Part shown: one piece after another, positions 1 through 8,538 of the stretch
Position numbering within the stretch: position 1 is the stretch's first letter
How the letters are laid out: every line of letters begins with the position of its first letter
Assembly: GCF_042433055.1 (NCBI RefSeq)
Contig: NZ_JBHLWB010000008.1
Location: 71,797-135,796, forward strand
Origin: Gallibacterium trehalosifermentans
GTDB taxonomy: Bacteria > Pseudomonadota > Gammaproteobacteria > Enterobacterales > Pasteurellaceae
Direction: 5' to 3'
Length of the DNA stretch: 64,000 bases
Program-made: the position numbers and the translations under genes
Notes under the pieces: model-generated
What the model was told of the DNA's origin: nothing
The model's input: only the letters and a program-made list of their open reading frames with translations
Databases searched by the model: none

Positions 1-2
1 AT

Positions 3-749
3 TTCTTTAATGGGGTACATCATGCAAAAGAGCTGATTAATCAAGGTGTGATTGGTAAAGTGTTGTACTGCCATACCGCTCGCAATGGTTGGGAAGATGA
101 ACAACCAACCATTTCTTGGAAAAAAATCAGAGAAAAATCAGGCGGACATCTTTATCACCATATTCACGAATTAGATTGTGTGCAATTCTTAATGGGAGGT
201 ATGCCCAAAACGGTTACAATGACCGCAGGTAATGTAGCACATCAAGGTGAAAAATTTGGTGATGAAGATGATATGTTATTTGTGAATATGGAATTTGATG
301 ATGGACGTTTCGCTGTTTTAGAGTGGGGGTCGGCATTCCGTTGGGGCGAACATTATGTGTTAATTCAGGGGGAGAAAGGGGCAATTAAATTAGATATGTA
401 TCATTGCGGTGGCACATTGCGTGTAGATGGCAAAGATACCTATTTCTTAATTCATGAATCTCAAGAAGAAGATGATGACCGTACTCGTATTTATATGGGG
501 ACAGAAATGGACGGTGCAATCCAATATGGGCACCCAGGTAAACGCACACCATTGTGGTTAAGTTCAGTAATGAAAAAAGAGATGAAATACCTTAATGATA
601 TTATGCACGGTATGCAGCCAACAACCGAATTTGAGAAACTCCTAACAGGTGAGGCTGCGCGAGCTGCTATTGCAACTGCTGATGCGTGTACTCGATCTCG
701 TTATGAAAATCGAAAAGTGGCTGTAGCCGAAATTATCAATGGTAAATAA
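3..749 (+). CDS. Gfo/Idh/MocA-family NAD(P)-dependent oxidoreductase, 3' part only
   Basis: The open frame enters from the left edge of the window (the frame starts at base 3) and ends in TAA. The N-terminal Rossmann dinucleotide-binding domain therefore lies outside, and about 248 codons of a typical 330-390 remain. The visible part carries the family's alpha/beta C-terminal domain, with SGGHLYHHIHELD (the usual substrate-site His and Asp region) followed by a mixed beta-sheet region. Members oxidise or reduce sugars, inositols or sugar acids; the substrate cannot be read from this fragment. A GTG at 48 is only an internal codon, since similarity-like sequence (VHHAKELINQG) precedes it. A terminator follows. 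Confidence 0.8.
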   Translation, partial: FFNGVHHAKELINQGVIGKVLYCHTARNGWEDEQPTISWKKIREKSGGHLYHHIHELDCVQFLMGGMPKTVTMTAGNVAHQGEKFGDEDDMLFVNMEFDDGRFAVLEWGSAFRWGEHYVLIQGEKGAIKLDMYHCGGTLRVDGKDTYFLIHESQEEDDDRTRIYMGTEMDGAIQYGHPGKRTPLWLSSVMKKEMKYLNDIMHGMQPTTEFEKLLTGEAARAAIATADACTRSRYENRKVAVAEIINGK

Positions 750-775
750 ACAAGCAGTTTCATTGCGTTAATTAA

Positions 776-807
776 AATAGCCGAGCAGTTTGTCGGCTAT
801 TTTTTTA
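776..807 (+). terminator. Rho-independent terminator of the oxidoreductase gene
   Basis: Nine-base-pair stem AATAGCCGA / TCGGCTATT with an 8-nt loop, followed by a run of T residues, 26 bases after the stop codon. It separates this plus-strand gene from the convergent yafJ. Confidence 0.85.
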
Positions 808-837
808 TTGTTCATCTGTTTGGAAAGAAATGGGATA

Positions 838-1665
838 TTACGCAATTTTCATATTACCTAATGTTCCGTCATCTTCAATTTGTTTTGCTTGTCCGATAAT
901 TTCTTTTATTTTTTCGCCATCTTTAAACATCACAAATCCACCGTTTTCCATTTTGGTCCAGCATTCATTTTTTGTTAATGGTTGGGTAGAGATAATGGTA
1001 ACTTTATCGCCTGGTTTGGCATAATCGTTAAAGTCAATAAAGCCGTCATCATCAACACGGAAAGCTTTGCCAAATGGTGCTTTGCGTGTGAGGTAGTGTA
1101 AGAAAGTTGAGCAATGTGCAATCATAAATTGCCCATTAGATAAGATAAAATTAAATGTACCTAATTGAGCGAGTTCTTGGGTAACTTCATAGACAGCGGC
1201 AAAGATTTCTTCTTCACTTGGTTTGCGATGATAGCGGCGTTTTAAAAACTCTGCCATATAACAGAACGCGGCTTCTGAATCGGTTGAACCGATCGGTTGG
1301 GCACGACAATCAGATAAATCTGGTAAGGTTTTTAAATTACCATTATGTGCGAAAACCCAGTTTTCTCCCCAGATCTCACGCATAAAGGGGTGCGTATTTT
1401 CTAAGTTCACATCGCCTTGTGTTGCTTTTCGGATATGTGCTATCACATTAAGTGATTTGATGTGATATTGTTTAACGCAATCAGCAATCGGTGATGAACT
1501 ACATGGTTTGTCATCACGAAAAACGCGAACACCTTTCCCTTCAAAAAAGGCGATACCAAAACCATCTGAATGGCAATCAGTTATCCCTGCACGACGACGG
1601 AAGCCTTCAAAGGAAAACACAATGTCGGTTGGGGTATTACAATTCATTCCCAGTAATTGACACAT
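838..1665 (-). CDS. yafJ: Class II glutamine amidotransferase-like protein (YafJ)
   Basis: A 275-aa protein beginning MCQLLGMNC. Cys2 becomes the N-terminal nucleophile of the Ntn-hydrolase glutaminase fold after Met removal. Further family marks are HIRKATQG and NTHPF, near residues 95-115, and the WVFAHNGNL segment that forms the glutamine pocket. It resembles E. coli YafJ, a free-standing glutaminase-like domain of unresolved physiological substrate. The gene stands alone: a plus-strand terminator lies at its 3' side, and an AT-rich 154-bp gap separates it from tadA. That gap contains a TATAAT-like -10 in the right orientation (about 1709-1714) but no clear -35. Confidence 0.88.
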   Translation of the reverse strand: MCQLLGMNCNTPTDIVFSFEGFRRRAGITDCHSDGFGIAFFEGKGVRVFRDDKPCSSSPIADCVKQYHIKSLNVIAHIRKATQGDVNLENTHPFMREIWGENWVFAHNGNLKTLPDLSDCRAQPIGSTDSEAAFCYMAEFLKRRYHRKPSEEEIFAAVYEVTQELAQLGTFNFILSNGQFMIAHCSTFLHYLTRKAPFGKAFRVDDDGFIDFNDYAKPGDKVTIISTQPLTKNECWTKMENGGFVMFKDGEKIKEIIGQAKQIEDDGTLGNMKIA

Positions 1666-1819
1666 AATTTAACCTATGAAAATAAATTTAGTAAAAATAA
1701 GAGTGCGTATTATAAATGGATAATTCACATATGAGTAGTAAGGTTATTAATAATTATTTGTTATATAAAAGTCTATTTTGTTGTTAAATGGTTATTAATG
1801 GTGGTTTGCTATAGTGATT

Positions 1820-2323
1820 TTAGCGACAAGTTAGGTGAGTTTTTGCTAATTTCTGTTGTGCACGGCGTTGTTGGAAAAATTGGCTAATTTTTTGACTGCA
1901 CGCTTGAGCGAGTACACCAGAAGTAATCTCTACTACATGATTCATTCGATAATCATCAAAAAGGTGGAAACGGGAGCCGATTGCACCTGTTTTATAATCC
2001 ATTGCGCCGAAGACTAAACGTTTAATGCGACTATGTAGAATCGCACCTGCACACATTGGACAAGGTTCTAATGTAACATAGAGTGTTGTATTGAGTAGGC
2101 GATAATTTTGGATTTTTTGTCCCGCTTGGCGTAATGCGATAATTTCTGCGTGAGCTGTAGGATCTGATAGCGTAATGGATTGATTCCAACCTTCGGCAAT
2201 AATTTCACCGTGTGCATCGACTAATACTGCGCCAACAGGGATTTCTCCCATGGCTGCAGCTTTATCTGCTAAAGTTAAGGCATATTGCATAAACTGTTGA
2301 TCTTGTTCGGTCATAATGTGCAT
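1820..2323 (-). CDS. tadA: tRNA-specific adenosine deaminase TadA
   Basis: Converts A34 to inosine at the wobble position of tRNA-Arg(ACG). The 167-aa product has the zinc cytidine/deoxycytidylate deaminase signature: HAE (zinc His and catalytic Glu, near residue 58) and PCPMC (two zinc Cys, near residues 88-91). Two starts are possible, ATG at 2323 and ATG at 2314 (MTEQDQQ). Neither has a visible Shine-Dalgarno sequence. The first lies only nine bases downstream of the CCA end of a tRNA on the same strand, so tRNA processing would leave a nearly leaderless mRNA. The neighbouring tRNA reads AGG and is not the expected TadA substrate. Confidence 0.93.
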   Translation of the reverse strand: MHIMTEQDQQFMQYALTLADKAAAMGEIPVGAVLVDAHGEIIAEGWNQSITLSDPTAHAEIIALRQAGQKIQNYRLLNTTLYVTLEPCPMCAGAILHSRIKRLVFGAMDYKTGAIGSRFHLFDDYRMNHVVEITSGVLAQACSQKISQFFQQRRAQQKLAKTHLTCR

Positions 2324-2332
2324 AAAAGTGAT

Positions 2333-2409
2333 TGGCGAACGTGGGCGGATTTGAACCGCCGACCTACCCCTTAGGAGGGGGTTGCTCTATCCAACTGAGC
2401 TACACATTC
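2333..2409 (-). tRNA. tRNA-Arg, anticodon CCT
   Basis: A full cloverleaf can be folded by eye. The acceptor stem is GAATGTG/CACGTTC (7 bp with one G-U), discriminator G, and an encoded CCA end. The D arm is GCTC/GAGC, the anticodon stem ACCCC/GGGGT with loop CTCCTAA (anticodon CCT, decoding AGG), and the T arm GGCGG TTCAAAT CCGCC. It sits 11 bases after the rapZ stop and 9 bases before the tadA start, on the same strand, so it is probably excised from a longer transcript. Confidence 0.95.
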
Positions 2410-2420
2410 GTAAAATTGAG

Positions 2421-3293
2421 CTAGTTAGTATTGTTATTTTTGTGTTCTTGGCGAAGTAAAGAAATATGCTGAATTTTAATATTTTTTCCTTTCGCTTTAA
2501 AGTAATCCGCTAATTGTTGTGCTATATACACTGATCGGTGTTTACCGCCAGTACAACCGATACAAATTGTTAAATAACTACGGTTATTTTGTTCAAGCTG
2601 TGGTAACCAAGTTTCGATGTAATTACGTGTAGAATAAAGAAACTCACGTACTACATCATATTGTCGTAAGAAATTAATAATTGGCTGATCTAAGCCTGTG
2701 AGTGGGCGTAGTTTAGGTTCCCAGTGTGGATTAGGTAGAAAGCGCACATCAAAAATATAATCGGCATCTTGTGGAATACCGTATTTGAAACCAAATGATT
2801 TAATGACAATTTGCAGTTCTTTATTACCGTTACCTCGTACAAACTCACGTAGTTTTTCGGCGAGTTGGTGAGTGGATAAATTTGTGGTATCAATCACAAA
2901 GTTAGCGTGTTGAAATAACGGTTCAAGCCGTTCTTTCTCTAAATCAATCGATCCCTCTAACGAGAGATTATCTTTAGAAAGTGGGTGTACACGTCGAGTA
3001 TCACTATAACGGCGGATTAAGGTATTGCGATCGGCATCAAGATAAATAATTTTAGTATTGCAGGAGTGAGGCAACTGCTCAAGTGTTGTTTCTAATTCTT
3101 GTGGTTGTAGTGGAATATTACGAATATCGACACTAATGGCAATAGTTTGTTGACTAGAGGTTAATTTTTCAATCAGTTGAGGGATAAGAAATAAGGGTAA
3201 GTTATCAATACAATAATAGCCAATGTCTTCTAATGCACGTAGTGCAATCGATTTCCCTGCACCTGAGCGACCACTAATAATAACAAGCTCCAT
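2421..3293 (-). CDS. rapZ: RNase adapter protein RapZ
   Basis: RapZ is a nucleotide-binding adapter that, in enterobacteria, presents the sRNA GlmZ to RNase E and senses glucosamine-6-phosphate. I chose the ATG at 3293 (MELVIISGRSGAGKS) because a GGGAGGA sequence lies just upstream. A longer frame to 3365 would overlap ptsN and adds no family-like sequence. The 290-aa product has a Walker A motif at residues 8-15 and the C-terminal domain with CIGCTGGKHRSVY. It follows ptsN by 25 bases, the same pairing as in E. coli. Whether GlmZ-like sRNAs exist in this organism cannot be judged here. Confidence 0.94.
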   Translation of the reverse strand: MELVIISGRSGAGKSIALRALEDIGYYCIDNLPLFLIPQLIEKLTSSQQTIAISVDIRNIPLQPQELETTLEQLPHSCNTKIIYLDADRNTLIRRYSDTRRVHPLSKDNLSLEGSIDLEKERLEPLFQHANFVIDTTNLSTHQLAEKLREFVRGNGNKELQIVIKSFGFKYGIPQDADYIFDVRFLPNPHWEPKLRPLTGLDQPIINFLRQYDVVREFLYSTRNYIETWLPQLEQNNRSYLTICIGCTGGKHRSVYIAQQLADYFKAKGKNIKIQHISLLRQEHKNNNTN

Positions 3294-3318
3294 AATATCC
3301 TCCCAGTTTTGATTCAAT

Positions 3319-3825
3319 TCAGAGTGAATGATCGGTAGTTTGTTCGCTTTCTTCTGAGCGTTCAAGTGATTCTACATGATCAAACGTGAGGAAAATTGAC
3401 CAAACTTCCTCAGGGCTCTTGGCTAAGCGTAATTGTTTACATAAATTTTTATCAGAAAAACATTCTGCTAGATAAGGGAGTAGCGGTGAACAACTTGGGC
3501 AACAGGTTTCTGGAATTAAAATTGCAAAGATGAGATCTACATCACGGTGATCTGCCGAGTCGTATTTAATCGGTGTGTTAAGTTGTAAAAATACGGCAAT
3601 AGGCTTATCTCCTACAGCAAGTTTTGCGTGCGGAATGGCAATACCATTGTTTAACCCAGTATTTCCCATGCGTTCTCGATGACAGATTGCTTCAAAACAA
3701 CTATTTTCTTGTTCATCGGTTTGTGATGAAACAATATTACAGATTAATTCAAAAACACGTTTTTTACTGGAACATAATAAACCAGTGCGAATATTTTCTT
3801 TTTTGAGAAAGTCGGTAATTTTCAT
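3319..3825 (-). CDS. ptsN: Nitrogen-regulatory PTS enzyme IIA (PtsN)
   Basis: A 168-aa EIIA-Ntr protein of the fructose/mannitol IIA fold. The phosphorylated histidine is His66 within GIAIPHAKL. It receives phosphate through the PTS-Ntr chain and acts as a cytoplasmic regulator, for example of potassium transport in E. coli. In E. coli, rpoN and hpf separate lptB from ptsN and npr follows rapZ. Here ptsN is only 20 bases after lptB, and neither rpoN, hpf nor npr is present in the block. EIIA-Ntr is thus retained without its usual neighbours. Confidence 0.93.
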   Translation of the reverse strand: MKITDFLKKENIRTGLLCSSKKRVFELICNIVSSQTDEQENSCFEAICHRERMGNTGLNNGIAIPHAKLAVGDKPIAVFLQLNTPIKYDSADHRDVDLIFAILIPETCCPSCSPLLPYLAECFSDKNLCKQLRLAKSPEEVWSIFLTFDHVESLERSEESEQTTDHSL

Positions 3826-3845
3826 ACAAGAATTTAGGTATAAAA

Positions 3846-4571
3846 TTAAAGTTTAAAATGCTCACCAAGGTAAACACGTTTTACATGTTCATCGGCTAAA
3901 ACTTGTTGTGGCGTACCATTTGCAATCATTTTTCCTTCACTCACAATATAAGCGCGTTCACAGACATCTAGTGTTTCGCGTACATTGTGGTCTGTAATTA
4001 AGACGCCTAAACCTCGATCTCGCAATGCTTGAATAATATTTTTAATATCTAATACTGAAATTGGATCAACGCCAGCAAAAGGTTCGTCTAGTAAGATAAA
4101 TTTTGGATTGGCGGCTAATGCACGCGCAATTTCAACTCGACGGCGTTCCCCTCCTGAGAGAGCTTGCCCTAAATTATCTTTGATATGGCTAATGTGAAAC
4201 TCATCAAGCAGACGCTCGAGTTCGTCAATACGTTGATCTTTGGTCAAGTCTTTACGGATTTCTAATACTGCCATTAAATTATCATAGACAGATAAACGGC
4301 GGAAAATAGAGGCTTCCTGTGGTAGATAGCCGATGCCTTGTTTGGCACGTTGGTGCATTGGTAAACGGCTAATATCTTGATTATCAATACTAATTTTACC
4401 GTCATCGTGGCTAATTAGCCCAACGACCATATAGAAAGTGGTGGTTTTTCCCGCACCATTTGGACCTAATAAGCCAACAATTTCCCCAGAATTAATGGTT
4501 AAACTTACTCCATTAACGACAGAACGCCCTTTATAACTTTTGCTTAGATGTTCAGCAGATAAAACAGACAT
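3846..4571 (-). CDS. lptB: LPS export ABC transporter ATPase LptB
   Basis: The 241-aa ATPase powers extraction of lipopolysaccharide from the inner membrane with LptFG, in the LptBFGC complex. Visible motifs are Walker A GPNGAGKT (residues 36-43), the signature LSGGERRRVEIARAL, Walker B ILLDEPFAGVD, and a switch His in LITDHNVRE. It ends with the lineage-typical C-terminal extension. It lies eight bases after lptA and is the third gene of lptC-lptA-lptB. Confidence 0.97.
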   Translation of the reverse strand: MSVLSAEHLSKSYKGRSVVNGVSLTINSGEIVGLLGPNGAGKTTTFYMVVGLISHDDGKISIDNQDISRLPMHQRAKQGIGYLPQEASIFRRLSVYDNLMAVLEIRKDLTKDQRIDELERLLDEFHISHIKDNLGQALSGGERRRVEIARALAANPKFILLDEPFAGVDPISVLDIKNIIQALRDRGLGVLITDHNVRETLDVCERAYIVSEGKMIANGTPQQVLADEHVKRVYLGEHFKL

Positions 4572-4579
4572 AATATGCT

Positions 4580-5098
4580 CTATTTAGATTTTAGTTGGTT
4601 TGGAATTAAAACTGTTTTCACGCGTGAAGCCCCATTACCATTGGCTTTTAGTTGTTGTTTCTTCACATCATAAGTAATTAAATCGCCATTAATGCGACTA
4701 TCTGCTTGTTTCAGTTTTGCATTTCCGATTAAAGTAAGAAATTCTTTCCCTAAATCATAATGTACTTTGTTCGCATCACCATAGACAATTTTGCCATTAT
4801 CTAATTGTTGTTGAAATTTCACTGGTGAACCAAACGCCTCAATAGTTTCTTTTTTATTTTTTGCTTTTTCTTTGTCGTTTGGGCGAGTGATCACAACTTT
4901 ATCTGCATGAATTTTGACGCTACCTTGAGTGATGACTACATTATCTGTAAAGGTAACAACATTACTGCTTAAATCAAGTGATTGATTATTCGATTCAATA
5001 TTAATTGGTTGTTCAGAATCTCCAATTAAGGCGAATGTAGAATAACTAAATAATAAGGTTAATAAACCAAGGAGTGTTAAATTAGTTTTGAATTTCAT
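4580..5098 (-). CDS. lptA: LPS transport periplasmic bridge protein LptA
   Basis: A 172-aa periplasmic protein with an N-terminal signal peptide (hydrophobic residues 8-23, probable cleavage after the Ala of TFA). It has an OstA/LptA beta-jellyroll built of short strands such as NVVTFTDNVVITQGSV. It forms the filament that carries LPS from LptC to LptDE. Its start overlaps the end of lptC by 17 bases, which suggests translational coupling. Confidence 0.93.
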   Translation of the reverse strand: MKFKTNLTLLGLLTLLFSYSTFALIGDSEQPINIESNNQSLDLSSNVVTFTDNVVITQGSVKIHADKVVITRPNDKEKAKNKKETIEAFGSPVKFQQQLDNGKIVYGDANKVHYDLGKEFLTLIGNAKLKQADSRINGDLITYDVKKQQLKANGNGASRVKTVLIPNQLKSK

Positions 5099-5633
5099 AA
5101 TATGTTTTAACCTGTTCTTTTAGCGTTGCAAGTTGTTTTTGTAGGTTACCGTCTAGGACTTTGCCATTACTGGTGAAATTTAACCCTGTTAGCCTAACCA
5201 TTGTATCAGAAGTGATATCTTGTGTCGTTAAATTGACAAATGCTTTCTCTGTATCAATTTTTTGTAGTTTTGAATTTTTTTGTAAACTTTGTAACTTCAC
5301 GTTACCTTGCAAAGTTAAATTATCTTTATTCGTTAAAATGGCTTTATCGGCCTGTAATTGCCAGATTTTTACATTATTTTCATCATAAATATATAGAATA
5401 GGCTGTGTGAAAATTGCTCTATCGTCATTAAAATAGGCAACATGAGCAGATTCAGCTTGGTATTGAACCAACCCCGTTGGACCATAGACTGTGGTTGTCA
5501 TCTGTTGTGCAATATATTCTGGATCGGAATCTTTTTTACTTAGCAGTGGTACATCAGTTTGTTGTAAAGAATAAAGCCATGCTGATAGTGTGATTACGAT
5601 AATAGAGAGTACGATATTCCAACGAATGGACAT
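5082..5633 (-). CDS. lptC: LPS export system protein LptC
   Basis: A 183-aa bitopic inner-membrane protein. One N-terminal transmembrane segment (about residues 6-24) is followed by a periplasmic LptC/OstA-type beta-jellyroll that hands LPS from LptBFG to LptA. In E. coli this gene follows yrbG-kdsD-kdsC. Here it is the first gene of its strand and diverges directly from mlaF across 137 bases, so the kds genes must lie elsewhere or be absent. Confidence 0.9.
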   Translation of the reverse strand: MSIRWNIVLSIIVITLSAWLYSLQQTDVPLLSKKDSDPEYIAQQMTTTVYGPTGLVQYQAESAHVAYFNDDRAIFTQPILYIYDENNVKIWQLQADKAILTNKDNLTLQGNVKLQSLQKNSKLQKIDTEKAFVNLTTQDITSDTMVRLTGLNFTSNGKVLDGNLQKQLATLKEQVKTYYEIQN

Positions 5634-5770
5634 AGATCATCTACCTTTTTTGGAAAATTTAGCGGGCGGATCATACCATAAAATTGCAATAAGTAAGTTC
5701 TTTTTCAACAAGCCAGTGATATTCTGCTAAAATAGCTCCTCCACGATCCAAGGTAGAAGGCAGCAAAAGA
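5634..5770. promoter_or_regulatory. Divergent lptC / mlaF intergenic promoter region
   Basis: The 137 bases between two diverging envelope operons. On the plus strand a TAAAAT -10-like hexamer lies near 5728, ahead of a GAAGG-type ribosome site and mlaF. On the minus strand a TATGAT hexamer lies near 5671-5676, with TTGCAA-like sequence upstream. These are eye-matched only, and transcription starts are not established. Confidence 0.4.
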
Positions 5771-6565
5771 ATGCAAGATATTCTTATTGAAGTTAAAAAT
5801 TTGACGTTTAAGCGTGGTGAAAGAACCATTTATCACAATCTAAATTTGAGTATTGAACGAGGAAAAATTACTGCCATTATGGGGCCTTCAGGCATAGGCA
5901 AAACCACTTTATTAAAACTGATTGGTGGGCAACTCATTCCAGAAAAAGGGCAGATTTTATTAGAGGGGCAAGATATTTGTAGTTTGTCAACAAAAGCGTT
6001 ATATCAAGTGCGTGAAAGAATGGGAATGCTATTTCAGTCAGGGGCTTTATTTACTGATATGACAACTTTTGAAAATGTTGCCTTTCCAATTAGAGAGCAT
6101 ACTCATCTTCCCGAGTCAATTATCCGTAAAATGGTATTGATGAAATTAGAAACAGTAGGGTTGCGTGGCGCAGCGGAATTAATGCCAAATGAACTTTCTG
6201 GTGGCATGGCGCGTCGTGCAGCGTTAGCGCGTGCGATTGCTTTAGATCCAGATTTAATTATGTATGATGAGCCATTTACTGGGCAAGATCCGATCAGTAT
6301 GGGGGTGATTGTTGATTTAATTAAAAAGTTAAATCAAACCTTAGATTTAACCTCGATTGTGATTTCACATGATGTTACTGAAGTGTTAAGCATTGCGGAT
6401 TATGGTTATATTGTCGCAGAACAGAAAATCATAGCTGAGGGGACGCCAGAACAGTTAAAAGCGAGTACCGATCCGCGTGTGATTCAATTTTTATCTGGGC
6501 AGGCAGATGGGCCTGTGAAATTCCATTACCCAGCGGAACCTTATGAAGAGGAGTTATTTCAGTGA
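5771..6565 (+). CDS. mlaF: Phospholipid ABC transporter ATPase MlaF
   Basis: The 264-aa ATPase subunit of the MlaFEDB inner-membrane complex, which moves glycerophospholipids between the inner membrane and MlaC to keep the outer leaflet asymmetric. Motifs are Walker A GPSGIGKTT (residues 38-46), signature LSGGMARRAALARAI, Walker B LIMYDEPFTGQDP and a switch His in VISHDVTEV. Its stop overlaps the mlaE start. It is the first of six closely spaced genes, mlaFEDCB-ibaG. Confidence 0.96.
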   Translation: MQDILIEVKNLTFKRGERTIYHNLNLSIERGKITAIMGPSGIGKTTLLKLIGGQLIPEKGQILLEGQDICSLSTKALYQVRERMGMLFQSGALFTDMTTFENVAFPIREHTHLPESIIRKMVLMKLETVGLRGAAELMPNELSGGMARRAALARAIALDPDLIMYDEPFTGQDPISMGVIVDLIKKLNQTLDLTSIVISHDVTEVLSIADYGYIVAEQKIIAEGTPEQLKASTDPRVIQFLSGQADGPVKFHYPAEPYEEELFQ

Positions 6566-7347
6566 AATTAACAGTAATTGAGCGACTTGGAAAATATGGT
6601 GTGCGTTGGATTCGTACATTAGGTAAATCAGGGTTGATGTTATATGGTGCATTGATTGGAAAACCGCAATTTCGTAAGAGTTTCCCGTTAGTGGTAAAAC
6701 AACTTTATGTGCTAGGTGTGCAGTCTTTATTAATTATTGTATTGTCTGGGCTATTTATTGGTATGGTCTTGGGGTTACAAGGCTATGTCATTTTAGTCGA
6801 TTTTTCTGCTGAAACGAGTTTAGGGCAATTAGTTGCATTATCGCTATTACGTGAATTAGGACCAGTCGTTACAGCACTATTATTTGCAGGGCGAGCGGGC
6901 TCAGCATTAACAGCAGAAATTGGTTTGATGAAAGCGACAGAACAATTATCTGGGCTAGAGATGATGGCGGTGAATCCATTACGCCGAGTAATAGCGCCAA
7001 GATTTTGGGCAGGTATGATTGCTATGCCTTTGTTAGCATTAATTTTTACCGCTGTGGGTATCTGGGGTGGCTCATTAGTTGGCGTTGATTGGAAAGGTGT
7101 TGATAGCGGTAGTTTTTGGGCTGTGATGCAAAATGCGGTGTTGTGGAGTAAAGATATTGGCAACGGCATAATTAAAAGTCTCTTTTTTGCTGTCAGTGTG
7201 GTGTGGATTGCGTTGTTTAACGGCTATAACGCTATGCCAACCTCAGAGGGGATTAGCCAAGCAACAACAAAAACAGTAGTACAGGCTTCATTAGTCGTAT
7301 TAGGATTAGATTTTATTTTGACTGCATTAATGTTTGGTAGCAATTAA
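6562..7347 (+). CDS. mlaE: Phospholipid ABC transporter permease MlaE
   Basis: A 261-aa integral membrane protein of the MlaE/YrbE family with about five membrane helices. The conserved cytoplasmic region LRELGPVVTALLFAGRAGSALTAEIG, quoted in two parts LRELGPVVTALLFAGR and AGSALTAEIG, is diagnostic. It forms the dimeric permease core with MlaF and the MlaD hexamer. It starts with GTG four bases inside the end of mlaF, so the pair is translationally coupled. Confidence 0.95.
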   Translation: MKLTVIERLGKYGVRWIRTLGKSGLMLYGALIGKPQFRKSFPLVVKQLYVLGVQSLLIIVLSGLFIGMVLGLQGYVILVDFSAETSLGQLVALSLLRELGPVVTALLFAGRAGSALTAEIGLMKATEQLSGLEMMAVNPLRRVIAPRFWAGMIAMPLLALIFTAVGIWGGSLVGVDWKGVDSGSFWAVMQNAVLWSKDIGNGIIKSLFFAVSVVWIALFNGYNAMPTSEGISQATTKTVVQASLVVLGLDFILTALMFGSN

Positions 7348-7376
7348 TCGCAGTATGACTGAGATAAGGATAAGTT

Positions 7377-7871
7377 ATGAAAAATAGTGTGAAATATGAA
7401 TTTTGGGTAGGATTATTTCTATTATTAGGGATTAGTGCATTAGTTTTTTTAGGCTTAAAAGTCGCAAATATCCAAAGTTTTGGCGAGTCGCAAACATATC
7501 GAGTAACCGCAACTTTTGATAATATAGGCGGTTTAAAAGTACGCGCACCAGTTAAAATTGGTGGTGTTGTAATTGGTCGTGTGAGTGAGATTGCGTTAGA
7601 TGCAAACACCTATTTGCCACAAGTAACGTTAATGATTGATGAAAAATATAACCAGATTCCAGATAACAGTTCACTTTCCATTAAAACGGCAGGATTATTA
7701 GGTGAGCAATATATTGCGCTAAATATTGGTTTTGATGACGGTGAAACGCCAATGCTAAAAGAGGGAAGCAAGATTACTGATACAAAATCAGCAATGGTAC
7801 TAGAAGATTTGATTGGGCAGTTTTTGTATGGTGATAAAAAAGCGCCAGACACACCAGAAGAAATAAAATAG
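7377..7871 (+). CDS. mlaD: MCE-domain phospholipid-binding protein MlaD
   Basis: A 164-aa inner-membrane-anchored periplasmic protein. One N-terminal membrane helix (about residues 9-27) is followed by a single MCE domain (about 38-117) with typical sequence VRAPVKIGGVVIGRVSEI and the pore-loop region TAGLLGEQYIAL. Six copies form the ring that channels lipid between MlaE and MlaC. A short polar C-terminal tail ends the protein. It lies between mlaE and mlaC in the operon. Confidence 0.95.
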   Translation: MKNSVKYEFWVGLFLLLGISALVFLGLKVANIQSFGESQTYRVTATFDNIGGLKVRAPVKIGGVVIGRVSEIALDANTYLPQVTLMIDEKYNQIPDNSSLSIKTAGLLGEQYIALNIGFDDGETPMLKEGSKITDTKSAMVLEDLIGQFLYGDKKAPDTPEEIK

Positions 7872-7892
7872 TTAATGCAGAGGAGAACAGGT

Positions 7893-8537
7893 ATGTTGAA
7901 ACATTATGTACAACGCGTCGTGAGAGTGATGATCACAACAGGGTTAATTTTAACCAGTTTTTTTGCAGTTGCAGAACAAAATCCCTATCAACTGATGCAA
8001 CAAGCATCGGACAAATTGTTTGCAGATATTAGTGCAAGTCAAACGCAAATTAAACAAAACCCGAATTATTTACGGACTATCGTAAAACAAGATTTAATGC
8101 CTTATGTACACGTAAAATATGCAGGTTCTTTGGTGTTGGGTAACTATTTTAAAACAGCTAGTGCAGAACAACGTGAAGCATTTTTTACCGCGTTTGGTAA
8201 TTTTATCGAGCAGTCTTATGCGCAAGTATTAACGTTCTATAATGGGCAAAAAGTGAGTATTGAGCCTGAAAAATCAGTTGACGGGAAAAATATCGTAAAT
8301 ATCCGTGTGGTAGTTGAACAAAATAATGGTGCGGCACCAATTAAATTAGATTTTAAATGGCGGAGAAATAGTAAAACTAATGAATGGCAAGCTTATGATA
8401 TGGCAGCAGAGGGTGTCAGCATGGTTGAAACAAAGAAAAATGAATGGAGTGGTATATTACGTCAAAAAGGGATTGAAGTGTTGACCGCTCAAATTGAGCA
8501 ATCCGCAAGCCTACCTGTAACCATAGATAAAAAATAA
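7893..8537 (+). CDS. mlaC: Periplasmic phospholipid-binding protein MlaC
   Basis: A soluble periplasmic shuttle that carries phospholipid between the MlaA-porin complex and MlaFEDB. I chose the ATG at 7893 (MLKHYVQ) over one at 7875 because GAGGAG lies just before it. The product is about 214 aa with a signal peptide (hydrophobic stretch VMITTGLILTSFFAVAE) and the MlaC/Ttg2D domain, with GNYFKTASAEQREAFFTAF typical of the family. It is the fourth gene of the operon. Confidence 0.92.
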   Translation: MLKHYVQRVVRVMITTGLILTSFFAVAEQNPYQLMQQASDKLFADISASQTQIKQNPNYLRTIVKQDLMPYVHVKYAGSLVLGNYFKTASAEQREAFFTAFGNFIEQSYAQVLTFYNGQKVSIEPEKSVDGKNIVNIRVVVEQNNGAAPIKLDFKWRRNSKTNEWQAYDMAAEGVSMVETKKNEWSGILRQKGIEVLTAQIEQSASLPVTIDKK

Positions 8538-8538
8538 G

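Noticed and set aside
3294..3365. Longer rapZ start inside ptsN
   Set aside because: A GGGAGGA site sits directly before ATG 3293, and the extra 24 residues do not resemble RapZ.
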